DNA of 5,795 nucleotides from positions 1-5,795 of the forward strand of contig CALGEU010000313.1 in NCBI GenBank assembly GCA_937881285.1. The letters are read 5' to 3'. The notes below the pieces were generated by a model. It did not search any database, was not told the DNA's origin, and saw only the letters and a list, made by a program, of their open reading frames with translations. Below, in pieces: positions 1-5,795 of the stretch. This DNA is from an uncultured Clostridia bacterium (lineage in GTDB: Bacteria; Bacillota; Clostridia; Christensenellales; CAG-917). The position numbers were made by a program, and so were the translations under genes. Positions within the stretch are counted from its first letter, which is position 1; the number at the start of each line of letters is the position of its first letter.

Positions 1-698
1 CCGACAGGAGCGTAATAAAGTCCCGTCATACGCGGCTTGCCGACCACTCTCGTTATCGTGTGGCTGTATTTAATCGGAATATTGTAGTCGTCAAGGCATT
101 GAACGATGTTTCGTTTAAGTCCGCTCGAGAACGGCATAAGTTCGAGAACGAGTTTTACGTTTGCGCCTTCGGTGGTCATACGGCGAGCCATGATAAGTCC
201 GATGTCACCGCTGCCGAGAATGACGACGTCTTTGCCGACGAGATATCCGTCAAGGTTGCAAATCTTTTGCGCCATACCTGCGGTGTACACGCCTGCAGGA
301 CGAGTGCCGGGAAGCGCGATTGCGCCTGCGGTGCGTTCTCTGCATCCCATTGCAAGCACGATTGCGCCTGCCTTTATAGCGCAATAGCCGTGGCTTGGCG
401 ACAACACGTTGACGGTCTTATCTTCGGATAGCGACAAAACCATGCTTTCGAGCATAACGTCGATGTCTTCGCTCTCCACCATTTTTCTGAAACGGTCGGC
501 GTATTCGGGTCCCGTCATCTCTTCGCCGAAATAGTGCAAACCGAAGCCCTGATGGATGCATTGATTGAGAATTCCGCCCAAACGCACGTCACGTTCGAGA
601 ATGAGTGTTTTTGCGCCTTGCTTTCTTGAAGCGAGAGCCGCCGCCATACCTGCAGGGCCGCCGCCGATAATCACAACGTCATAATTGAGAGTATTCAT
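1..698 (-). CDS. NAD(P)/FAD-dependent oxidoreductase, partner subunit of GlpA-like dehydrogenase (partial, 3' end off window)
   Basis: An open frame of 232 codons runs from an ATG at 698 to the left edge without a stop, so the C-terminus is missing. The N-terminus has a Rossmann FAD motif GGGPAG (residues 12-17) followed by Glu35 at the end of the second strand. A second dinucleotide motif, GSGDIG (162-167), would bind NAD(P)H. The segment VLAMG (114-118) matches the ATG-like hinge of the pyridine nucleotide-disulfide oxidoreductase fold. There is no CxxC redox disulfide; a conserved-looking NQCIHQGFG block lies at 45-53. The start overlaps the stop of the upstream gene (ATGA, 695-698) and is preceded by an AAGGGGG ribosome binding site, indicating translational coupling. 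In many Firmicutes this family sits directly after a GlpA-like flavoprotein and before a small DUF1667 protein. The inferred role is to accept electrons from the upstream dehydrogenase. The family call is firm; the acceptor and the substrate of the complex are not known. Confidence 0.9.
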   Translation of the reverse strand, partial: MNTLNYDVVIIGGGPAGMAAALASRKQGAKTLILERDVRLGGILNQCIHQGFGLHYFGEEMTGPEYADRFRKMVESEDIDVMLESMVLSLSEDKTVNVLSPSHGYCAIKAGAIVLAMGCRERTAGAIALPGTRPAGVYTAGMAQKICNLDGYLVGKDVVILGSGDIGLIMARRMTTEGANVKLVLELMPFSSGLKRNIVQCLDDYNIPIKYSHTITRVVGKPRMTGLYYAPV

Positions 699-2131
699 CT
701 TTGCACCCCCTTAACCTTGTAGCAAGCGATATTTGAGTCTTCTCCGCCGCCCTTTCTGACTTTGTCAAGCGGTATATTCAGTTCGCGCGAAATGATTTCC
801 ATAACTCTCGGTCCGCAGAAACCGCCCTGACATCTTCCCATACCTGCGCGTGTGCGGCGTTTCACCGCGTCAACCGTAGTTGCGGGAACGGGAGAATGAA
901 TTGCGCGCACGATTTCCGCTTCCGTCACCTTTTCGCAACGGCATACGATTCTTCCCCACGCTTCGTCTTCTTTTACGAGCGCGTTGATTTCGTTTGCGCT
1001 TATCTCCGTAAGTCTTGGGAATTTTTCGACTTCGGTTATATATTCCGCTTTCTTCTTTGCGCCGATTTCTTCGGTTATCGCTTTTACGAGATATTCTGCT
1101 ATTGCAGGAGCGGATGTAAGCCCCGGAGAGCAAATGCCTATTGCGGTATAGAAATTTTCTGCCTTTTCGGATTTTCCGACTATAAAGTCGTGTCCTATTA
1201 TCGTGCGAAGTCCCGAATACACTCTTATGCACTTATTGTACGCAGGAGTTTTGTAGGAAAGCGTAACGCTCTTTCTCAATATATCGAGAGAGTCGAGCGA
1301 ACTTGCCGTATCGTCGGGGTCCGTAGTGTCTATCGCAGTCGGTCCGTATATTACGTTTCCGTCCGCGGTCGGTGCAACGAGCACGCCTTTGCCTGCCGCC
1401 GTGGGCAGTTGGAATATCACGGTGTGTACGTTCTTTCTTTCCGTGTTGTCGAGAACGAAATAATCTCCGCGACGATAAGTCGTTTCGTAATGCTCCGCAC
1501 CAGCCATATCGTTCACGTTTGCGCCGTACGCTCCTGCGCAGTTGACGATATAGTCGCACTCGAAGTCTCCTGCACTCGTATGAACGGTGTATACACTGTC
1601 CTTTCTTTCTATACCAACGACTTCCGCTTCGAGTTTGACCTGCGCGCCGTTTCTCACCGCTCTGTCCGCATACGCAATGCAGAGTTGATAAGGCGACACG
1701 ATACCCGCACTCGGCGCATAAAGGCTGAATTCTATATCGTCGGCAACGTTCGGTTCGAGTTCGCGAGTTTTTTCTTTGTCCCAAATCTCGACGTAAACGC
1801 CGTTTGCATGGGCTTTCTCTTTGAGAATTTCAAGTCCTTTAACCTGCTCTTTCGTCGCAACGACGATAGAACCGCATTGATGATGGGGCACGTCGAGTTC
1901 TTTCACGTCCTGCCACATCAATTTGTTGCCTTCAACGTTGAACAACGCCTTTTGCGTGTTCGGGTCGCAGTCGTAGCCTGCGTGAACGATACCGCTGTTT
2001 GCTCGCGTTGAAAAAGACGCAACGTCGTCCTGCTTTTCGAGAAGCAAAACGTCAAGGTCGTATCTTGCGAGTCTGTCAAGCACCGCAGTGCCCACGATAC
2101 CGCCGCCGATGACGATACAATCGTATTTCAT
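695..2131 (-). CDS. GlpA-like FAD-dependent dehydrogenase with C-terminal BFD-type [2Fe-2S] domain
   Basis: The protein is 478 aa. Residues 1 to about 355 are a DAO-superfamily flavoprotein: FAD motif GGGIVG (9-14), a Glu (32) closing the second strand, the NSGIVHAG block (45-52) that contacts the flavin in GlpD/GlpA/LhgO relatives, YRRGDYF (219-225), and a C-terminal FAD/substrate section with GLR (307-309) and SPGLTS (335-340). Residues about 392-455 are a BFD-like [2Fe-2S] domain with four candidate ligand cysteines, 397, 399, 434 and 439 (CRC and CQGGFC). This is shorter than E. coli GlpA (about 540 aa) but usual for clostridial homologues. The start at 2131 has an AGGAG six bases upstream. 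The gene is coupled to the next oxidoreductase by an ATGA overlap. Family members oxidise glycerol-3-phosphate to dihydroxyacetone phosphate; 2-hydroxyacids such as 2-hydroxyglutarate are plausible alternatives. No glycerol kinase or facilitator is visible to decide, so I leave the symbol blank. Confidence 0.92.
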   Translation of the reverse strand: MKYDCIVIGGGIVGTAVLDRLARYDLDVLLLEKQDDVASFSTRANSGIVHAGYDCDPNTQKALFNVEGNKLMWQDVKELDVPHHQCGSIVVATKEQVKGLEILKEKAHANGVYVEIWDKEKTRELEPNVADDIEFSLYAPSAGIVSPYQLCIAYADRAVRNGAQVKLEAEVVGIERKDSVYTVHTSAGDFECDYIVNCAGAYGANVNDMAGAEHYETTYRRGDYFVLDNTERKNVHTVIFQLPTAAGKGVLVAPTADGNVIYGPTAIDTTDPDDTASSLDSLDILRKSVTLSYKTPAYNKCIRVYSGLRTIIGHDFIVGKSEKAENFYTAIGICSPGLTSAPAIAEYLVKAITEEIGAKKKAEYITEVEKFPRLTEISANEINALVKEDEAWGRIVCRCEKVTEAEIVRAIHSPVPATTVDAVKRRTRAGMGRCQGGFCGPRVMEIISRELNIPLDKVRKGGGEDSNIACYKVKGVQR

Positions 2132-2179
2132 TTTATCTCCTGTTTCGTTTTCTTCGGACTGAGTTTAATATCCGCTAAA

Positions 2180-2211
2180 ACGTCGTTCGGGTTGAACGAC
2201 GTCAACCCGAA
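2180..2211 (-). terminator. Overlapping inverted repeats after the pyrophosphatase gene; possible terminator or attenuator
   Basis: Four abutting arms lie here in the order A-B-A'-B'. A (2180-2187, ACGTCGTT) is complementary to A' (2195-2202). B (2188-2194, CGGGTTG) is complementary to B' (2203-2209). With flanking bases the B hairpin grows to 10 bp (2186-2195 with 2202-2211) around a 6-nt loop. The two hairpins share arms and cannot form fully at once. On the minus strand the A hairpin is followed directly by TTTTAG, a short U-tract, so it could end the pyrophosphatase transcript; a run of seven T lies before the structure instead of after it. The weak U-tract makes this an uncertain terminator. 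It could equally regulate read-through into the dehydrogenase operon. Confidence 0.45.
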
Positions 2212-2239
2212 AAAAATTTGTTATTCAGTTTTGGTTGTC

Positions 2240-2773
2240 TTACTTGATATTGAATTTTTTCTTGTAAGACTCAAGGTTGTCCTTGATGATGAGTTCCGCA
2301 AACTCTCTGTTCTTCACCTGGAAAACAGTTGTTTGTTTGCCTTCGAGTTGTTTGTAAACTCTGAAGAAGTGCGACATCTCTTCCATTATGTGAGACGGGA
2401 GTTCTTCTATTTCCTTATACGTGTTCCACGTCGGGTCTTTGAAAGGAATTGCGATAATCTTGTAGTCCATTTCACCGCTGTCCTGCATCATCATGACGCC
2501 TATGGGATAGCATCTTACGAGCGCAAGCGGAACGATAGGTTCGGAGCAAAGAACGAGAACGTCGAGCGGGTCGTTGTCTTCGCTGTACGTGCGCGGAATA
2601 AAACCGTAGTTTGCAGGATAGTGTGTGGACGTATACAAAACTCTGTCCAATATCAAAGAACCCGTCGCTTTGTCGAGTTCGTATTTATTCTTGCTTCCTT
2701 TTGAAATTTCGATACACGCCAAAAAGTCCGTGGGCGTGATTCTTGACGGGTCAACGTCGTGCCAAATACTCAT
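2240..2773 (-). CDS. ppa: Inorganic pyrophosphatase, family I (soluble)
   Basis: The 177-aa product hydrolyses pyrophosphate to two phosphates in the cytoplasm, pulling biosynthetic reactions forward. It carries the family I signature DNDPLDV (residues 66-72). By eye, all main active-site positions of E. coli PPase have counterparts: Glu22, Lys30, Glu32, Arg44, Tyr56, Asp66, Asp68, Asp71, Asp98, Asp103, Lys105, Tyr140 and Lys141. The length matches the bacterial family (about 170-180 aa). I choose the ATG at 2773 over an in-frame ATG at 2788: the sequence GGAGAAG sits about 6-9 bases before the former, while the upstream ATG has no ribosome binding site. The predicted transcript start near 2807 gives a leader of about 34 nt. 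The gene is divergent from the ABC exporter genes and co-directional with the dehydrogenase genes 108 bp downstream, with possible hairpins between. No functional link to either neighbour is evident. Family II (DHH) PPase is excluded by sequence. Confidence 0.97.
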   Translation of the reverse strand: MSIWHDVDPSRITPTDFLACIEISKGSKNKYELDKATGSLILDRVLYTSTHYPANYGFIPRTYSEDNDPLDVLVLCSEPIVPLALVRCYPIGVMMMQDSGEMDYKIIAIPFKDPTWNTYKEIEELPSHIMEEMSHFFRVYKQLEGKQTTVFQVKNREFAELIIKDNLESYKKKFNIK

Positions 2774-2783
2774 TTGTGGCTTC
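2774..2783 (-). promoter_or_regulatory. Ribosome binding site deciding the ppa start
   Basis: On the minus strand GGAGAAG lies just upstream of the ATG at 2773, with CCACAA as the spacer. The GGAG motif itself overlaps the alternative ATG at 2788-2786 and the codon after it. This makes the longer 182-aa reading (five extra residues) unlikely. Confidence 0.7.
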
Positions 2784-2813
2784 TCCATATACTTTTATTT
2801 CTTACTTGATGCA

Positions 2814-2842
2814 ATTATATTATTTATACTCGCAAAAGTCAA
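2814..2842 (-). promoter_or_regulatory. Sigma-A-type promoter of the pyrophosphatase gene
   Basis: On the minus strand the -35 box is TTGACT (2842-2837, 5 of 6 consensus bases). It is followed by an exact 17-bp spacer and a perfect TATAAT -10 box (2819-2814). The spacer and surroundings are AT-rich. Transcription should start near 2807, giving a short leader to the ATG at 2773. This is the strongest promoter-like match that I found in the window and fits constitutive, high expression of a housekeeping pyrophosphatase. Confidence 0.85.
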
Positions 2843-2882
2843 TAATGATTGCGAATAATTGTACGAATGTGCAAATAAAAGC

Positions 2883-2907
2883 ACCGAAAATCCGATTTTC
2901 GGTTTTT
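2883..2907 (+). terminator. Hairpin with T-tract between the divergent genes (possible bidirectional terminator)
   Basis: A perfect 9-bp stem (ACCGAAAAT at 2883-2891 with ATTTTCGGT at 2895-2903) encloses a CCG triloop and runs into TTTTT on the plus strand. On the minus strand the same stem is followed by GCTTTTATTT. The layout, A-rich before and T-rich after, is that of a bidirectional intrinsic terminator, but the stem holds only three G-C pairs. No gene transcribed into it from either side is visible, since it lies upstream of both divergent promoters. An insulating terminator or a protein-binding palindrome are both possible. Confidence 0.5.
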
Positions 2908-2980
2908 ATAGACGGATTGCAACCGAAAAAGCGAATTAAACTTTCTTACGGGCGGCGTTTCGGTTTACTTGAAAAACAAA

Positions 2981-3009
2981 TTGTGATAAACTACGTTTTA
3001 TTCTATAAA
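2981..3009 (+). promoter_or_regulatory. Promoter of the ABC exporter operon
   Basis: The -35 candidate TTGTGA (2981-2986, 4 of 6 matches) is separated by exactly 17 bp from TATAAA (3004-3009, 5 of 6 matches). Predicted transcription start is around 3015-3016, leaving a leader of about 26 nt to the ATG at 3042. An overlapping weaker option is TTGAAA (2969-2974) with TACGTT (2992-2997). The predicted start excludes the upstream in-frame GTG at 3015 as a useful initiation codon. Confidence 0.65.
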
Positions 3010-3014
3010 ATCTC

Positions 3015-3029
3015 GTGCGCACTGCGCAC
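3015..3029. promoter_or_regulatory. 15-bp palindrome at the ABC operon transcription start (candidate operator)
   Basis: GTGCGCA and TGCGCAC flank a single C, giving a perfect 7-1-7 inverted repeat. It is also a tandem pair of the self-palindromic TGCGCA. It begins 6 bases after the predicted -10 box, covering +1, which is the usual place for a repressor site. In RNA it could fold only a short 5-bp hairpin. No regulator gene is in the window. Confidence 0.45.
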
Positions 3030-3041
3030 ACACGGAACGAA

Positions 3042-4781
3042 ATGACGAAACTTCTGAAATATCTTCAAGGTTACTGGGGCAAAACAATTTGCGGACCTTT
3101 CTTCAAACTCATAGAAGCGGTCTTCGAATTGTTTACGCCTATCGTGGTTGCCTGGATAATCGACAACGCTATTCCAATGGGACAGGCAGGCGATTTCAAA
3201 GGACTTATTTACGGCGGACTGATTATTCTCGCGCTCGGCGTGTTCGGGCTTGCTTTCTCGCTCACCGCTCAATTCTTTGCGTCGCGCGCTTCGCTCGGCT
3301 TCGGCACGAACCTGCGAAGAGACCTGTACGCTCACATCAACACGTTCTCTTATTCCGAACTCGACAAATTTTCCACCACTTCTCTCATCACGAGACTGAC
3401 GGCTGACGTCAATCAATGCCAACAAGGCGTGGCGATGTTCATTCGTCTCGTTCTTCGCGCTCCGTTCATTGCAGTTGGCGCGATAGTCATGGCTATGATT
3501 ATCGACCTTAAACTCTCTATCATCTTCGTTGCGGCTGCTCTCGTTATCGCAGGTGCGCTTGCGCTTATTATGTTCCTGACCATGCCGAAATACAAAGGCG
3601 TTCAGGCAAAACTCGACGACGTGACGAGACTCACGAGAGAAAATCTCGCAGGCGCAAGGGTTATCCGCGCTTTCGACGCACAGGACAGAGAAAAGGAAAT
3701 CTTCGACAAAGCCAGCGACTCGCTCGCGTCTTCGTCCATAAAGGTCAGCCGCTTGTCCGCTCTTCTGAACCCGCTCACGTATTCGGTGCTCAACATCGCA
3801 ATTATCGTGCTTTTGTATTTCGGCGGAAAAACCGTGTATTACGGCAATCTCACGCAAGGCGAAATCATCGCGCTTGTCAACTATATGACGCAGATTCTCA
3901 ATGCGCTCGTAGTGTTTGCGAATCTTCTTGTGACGTTCACAAAAGCGTCGGCGTCGGCGGCCCGTATAAACGAAGTGTTCGAAGTCACGGCTTCGATGCA
4001 AGAAGGAAGCGGCGCGACTCCCGACCCGCAAGCCCCCGCAATCGAACTTAAAGACGTCACTTTCACTTATCAAGGCTCTCCCGCACCTGCTCTTTCAAAC
4101 GTGAACGTAATCGTCGAAAAGGGCGCAAGCGTCGGCATACTCGGCGGCACGGGCAGCGGCAAAACCACTCTCGTGAGCCTTATGACAAGACTTTACGACG
4201 CAAGCGAAGGCGAAGTGAAAGTCTTCGGCGAAAACGTAAAAAACTACACCAACGCGCAACTTTACTCTCTCTTCGGCGTAGCACCGCAAAAAGCCGTTTT
4301 GTTTGAAGGCACGGTGAGAGAAAATCTCAAATGGGGCAAAGAAAACGCAACCGACGAAGAAATTGACCGTGCGCTGAAAATTTCGCAATCGGCGGAATTC
4401 GTATATTCGATGAAAGACGGGCTTGACACGATGATAAGTCAAGGCGGAAAAAATCTTTCCGGCGGTCAACGCCAAAGACTCACTATCGCGCGAGCATTGG
4501 TTGCCTGCCCCGATATTCTCGTGCTTGACGACTCTTCTAGCGCACTCGACTTTGCCACCGACGCAAAACTGAGAAAAGCGCTCGGCAGCATGCGCCTTGA
4601 AGACGGACTTACGACGGTCACGGTGTCTCAACGCGCGACGAGCATCAAATATTGCGACCTTATAATCGTGCTTGACGACGGCAAAATCGTCGGACAAGGC
4701 ACGCACGAGGAACTTACCAAATCTTGCGACGTATACCGCGAAATATGCTTGTCGCAAGTAAAGGGGGACGAAGAAAAATGA
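3042..4781 (+). CDS. ABC exporter half-transporter, degenerate-site subunit (BmrC/TM287-like)
   Basis: The 579-aa protein is a type IV (ABCB-like) exporter half: a six-helix transmembrane domain in about residues 15-300, then a nucleotide-binding domain. Visible motifs are the A-loop Tyr343, Walker A GGTGSGKTT (368-376), Q-loop Gln416, signature LSGGQ (472-476), Walker B ILVLD ending at Asp496, and D-loop SALD (500-503). The residue after Walker B is Asp497 where the catalytic Glu should be, and the switch position is Gln530 (VSQR) instead of His. This pairing marks the non-catalytic ATP site of asymmetric heterodimers such as TM287/288 and TAP1/TAP2. I place the start at ATG 3042, with a weak GGAA ribosome binding site; an in-frame GTG at 3015 lies at the predicted transcription start. 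The stop overlaps the next gene by ATGA, so the two halves are co-translated. The substrate (drug, lipid or peptide) is not readable. Confidence 0.95.
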   Translation: MTKLLKYLQGYWGKTICGPFFKLIEAVFELFTPIVVAWIIDNAIPMGQAGDFKGLIYGGLIILALGVFGLAFSLTAQFFASRASLGFGTNLRRDLYAHINTFSYSELDKFSTTSLITRLTADVNQCQQGVAMFIRLVLRAPFIAVGAIVMAMIIDLKLSIIFVAAALVIAGALALIMFLTMPKYKGVQAKLDDVTRLTRENLAGARVIRAFDAQDREKEIFDKASDSLASSSIKVSRLSALLNPLTYSVLNIAIIVLLYFGGKTVYYGNLTQGEIIALVNYMTQILNALVVFANLLVTFTKASASAARINEVFEVTASMQEGSGATPDPQAPAIELKDVTFTYQGSPAPALSNVNVIVEKGASVGILGGTGSGKTTLVSLMTRLYDASEGEVKVFGENVKNYTNAQLYSLFGVAPQKAVLFEGTVRENLKWGKENATDEEIDRALKISQSAEFVYSMKDGLDTMISQGGKNLSGGQRQRLTIARALVACPDILVLDDSSSALDFATDAKLRKALGSMRLEDGLTTVTVSQRATSIKYCDLIIVLDDGKIVGQGTHEELTKSCDVYREICLSQVKGDEEK

Positions 4782-5795
4782 GCAAAGTCACCCAAACGAA
4801 ACCCGTAAACGACAAGAAAATCAAAAAGGACAAAAAGACGGATTTTGCCGCCATAAAGAAACTTCTGCGCTATGCAAAGCCCTACGTCCCCGTAATCGTG
4901 CTTGCGCTCGTGCTTTCAGTGATACAAATCGTATGCACGCTGTTCGCGCCCGTCGTCATCGGCAACACGGTGGACTATATCATCGGCGAAAACAACGTAA
5001 ACTTCGAAGTCATCGCAAAGAACGCAGGCATACTTGCAGGCCTTATCGCCGCCGTGTTTATCTCGCAATATCTCGGCTCGCTTTGCATCAACTTTGCGTC
5101 GTTCAGAGTCATTCGCGACCTTCGCAGAAACGCTTACGCAAAACTCAACACCGTTCCCCTTTCCTACATCGACTCCAACTCTCACGGAGACCTTATGTCG
5201 AGAGTTGGCAACGACATAGACCAGATTTCGGACGGACTTATACAAGGCTTTTCGCAACTGTTCAGCGGAATCGTGACAATAGTCGGCACGCTCGCTTTTA
5301 TGGTGTGGTACAACTGGCTCATTGCGCTCGTCGTCGTGCTTCTCACTCCCCTTTCGCTTTTCGTTGCGTACTTCATCGCAAAAGGTTGCCACAATATGTT
5401 TGCTATGCAGGCTAAAAAACGCGGCGAATTGTCGGGACTTGTCACCGAAATGCTTTCAAGTCAGCGCGTCGTCAAACTCTTCGGCTACGAAAAACGTGCA
5501 GAAGACCGCTTTGCCGTCATCAACGCAGACCTGAAAAAATGGGGACAAAACGCGGCGTTCTTCTCCGCTATGACAAACCCCTGCACACGTTTCGTAAACA
5601 ACGTCGTATACGTCGTGGTGTGCGTTCTCGGCGCATTCCTTGTGATAAAAGGCAACTCCGTAGCAGGTGTCGGAACTCTCACCGTCGGCGCGCTTTCCTG
5701 CGTCCTTTCGTACGCAACGCAATACACGAAACCGTTCAACGAAATAACCGGCGTCGTAACCGAACTGCAAACGGCAACCGCAGCGGCAACTCGCG
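4778..5795 (+). CDS. ABC exporter half-transporter, partner subunit (BmrD/TM288-like; partial, NBD off window)
   Basis: The frame is open for 339 codons from the ATG at 4778 to the right edge, so only the transmembrane domain is present. Residues 1-25 form a hydrophilic Lys-rich cytoplasmic tail (KKIKKDKK at 13-20). Predicted membrane helices are near 38-58, 82-104, 158-178, 180-200, 272-290 and 300-318. The intracellular loop segments FRVIRDLRRNAYAKL (109-123), DSNSHGDLMSRVGNDID (132-148) and VVKLFGYEKRAEDRF (231-245) are typical of the ABCB-type exporter fold and resemble TM288/BmrD-type proteins. The gene overlaps the upstream half-transporter (ATGA); an AAGGGGG lies about 11 bases before the ATG, with GAAGAA nearer. 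Because the upstream partner has the degenerate Walker B and switch residues, the missing C-terminal domain is expected to carry the catalytic Glu and His. Confidence 0.93.
   Translation, partial: MSKVTQTKPVNDKKIKKDKKTDFAAIKKLLRYAKPYVPVIVLALVLSVIQIVCTLFAPVVIGNTVDYIIGENNVNFEVIAKNAGILAGLIAAVFISQYLGSLCINFASFRVIRDLRRNAYAKLNTVPLSYIDSNSHGDLMSRVGNDIDQISDGLIQGFSQLFSGIVTIVGTLAFMVWYNWLIALVVVLLTPLSLFVAYFIAKGCHNMFAMQAKKRGELSGLVTEMLSSQRVVKLFGYEKRAEDRFAVINADLKKWGQNAAFFSAMTNPCTRFVNNVVYVVVCVLGAFLVIKGNSVAGVGTLTVGALSCVLSYATQYTKPFNEITGVVTELQTATAAATR

Noticed and set aside
60..431. Plus-strand open frames of 123 and 93 codons near the left edge
   Set aside because: Both are antisense to the partial FAD/NAD(P) oxidoreductase, whose two Rossmann motifs are unmistakable on the minus strand.
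896..2011. A 371-codon plus-strand open frame opposite the GlpA-like gene
   Set aside because: It is antisense to a clearly homologous protein with intact FAD and Fe-S motifs. Its translation is rich in Cys, Arg, Tyr and Phe, shows no domain, and looks like a codon-bias shadow.
2132..2186. A dedicated promoter for the dehydrogenase operon (for example the TTGACG embedded in the hairpins, or TATTAA in the leader)
   Set aside because: No -35/-10 pair with 16-18 bp spacing and adequate matches could be assembled, so I do not call one.
3015..3041. GTG at 3015 as an N-terminally extended start for the first ABC gene
   Set aside because: It coincides with the predicted transcription start, has no ribosome binding site, and lies inside the palindrome. 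The ATG at 3042 gives a normal exporter N-terminus.
2625..3045. Plus-strand frames of 77 and 100 codons across the ppa start and the divergent spacer
   Set aside because: They begin antisense to ppa, cross its promoter and the hairpin, and have no supporting ribosome binding site or similarity. The hydrophobic stretch comes from AT-rich promoter DNA.
3003..4073. A 356-codon minus-strand open frame opposite the first ABC gene
   Set aside because: The translation is low-complexity, rich in Arg, Glu, His and Ser, with no recognisable motif. The plus strand here encodes a complete ABC exporter membrane domain.
4095..4757. A 220-codon minus-strand open frame opposite the ABC ATPase domain
   Set aside because: It lies entirely antisense to the nucleotide-binding domain, with no ribosome binding site or domain; a shadow frame.

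Overview
The window looks like ordinary chromosomal DNA of a Gram-positive-type anaerobe, most likely an uncultured or gut-associated member of the Clostridia (Bacillota). This placement is an inference. It rests on purine-rich ribosome binding sites, ATGA-type operon overlaps, a GlpA-like flavoprotein of the short clostridial type with a C-terminal [2Fe-2S] domain, a BmrCD/TM287-288-type heterodimeric ABC exporter, and mid-range base composition by eye. I cannot name a genus. No mobile element, CRISPR array, tRNA or rRNA is visible.

Left part (1-2773, minus strand): reading leftwards, the genes are a family I inorganic pyrophosphatase (2773-2240), a GlpA-like FAD dehydrogenase with a BFD-type iron-sulfur domain (2131-695), and an NAD(P)/FAD-dependent oxidoreductase that runs off the left edge (698-1). 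The two flavoproteins overlap by ATGA and almost certainly form one electron-transfer dehydrogenase. The first oxidises a small hydroxy-acid or polyol-phosphate substrate (glycerol-3-phosphate is the usual annotation) and the second carries electrons to a nicotinamide or other acceptor. The pyrophosphatase has a near-consensus sigma-A promoter. A nested pair of mutually exclusive hairpins lies between it and the dehydrogenase operon.

Middle (2774-3041): a divergent intergenic region with the pyrophosphatase promoter on the minus strand, a hairpin with a T-tract, several alternating inverted arms of the same ACCGAAA motif, a good plus-strand promoter, and a 15-bp palindrome sitting at the predicted transcription start of the ABC operon.

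Right part (3042-5795, plus strand): two ABC exporter half-transporters overlapping by ATGA. The first is complete. Its nucleotide-binding domain has Asp in place of the catalytic Glu and Gln in place of the switch His, as in the degenerate-site subunit of asymmetric heterodimeric exporters. The second is cut by the window edge before its ATPase domain and should carry the canonical catalytic residues. Together they would form one membrane exporter whose substrate cannot be read from the sequence.

I did not find a new gene system here. The most interesting signals are the regulatory-looking inverted repeats in the two intergenic regions.
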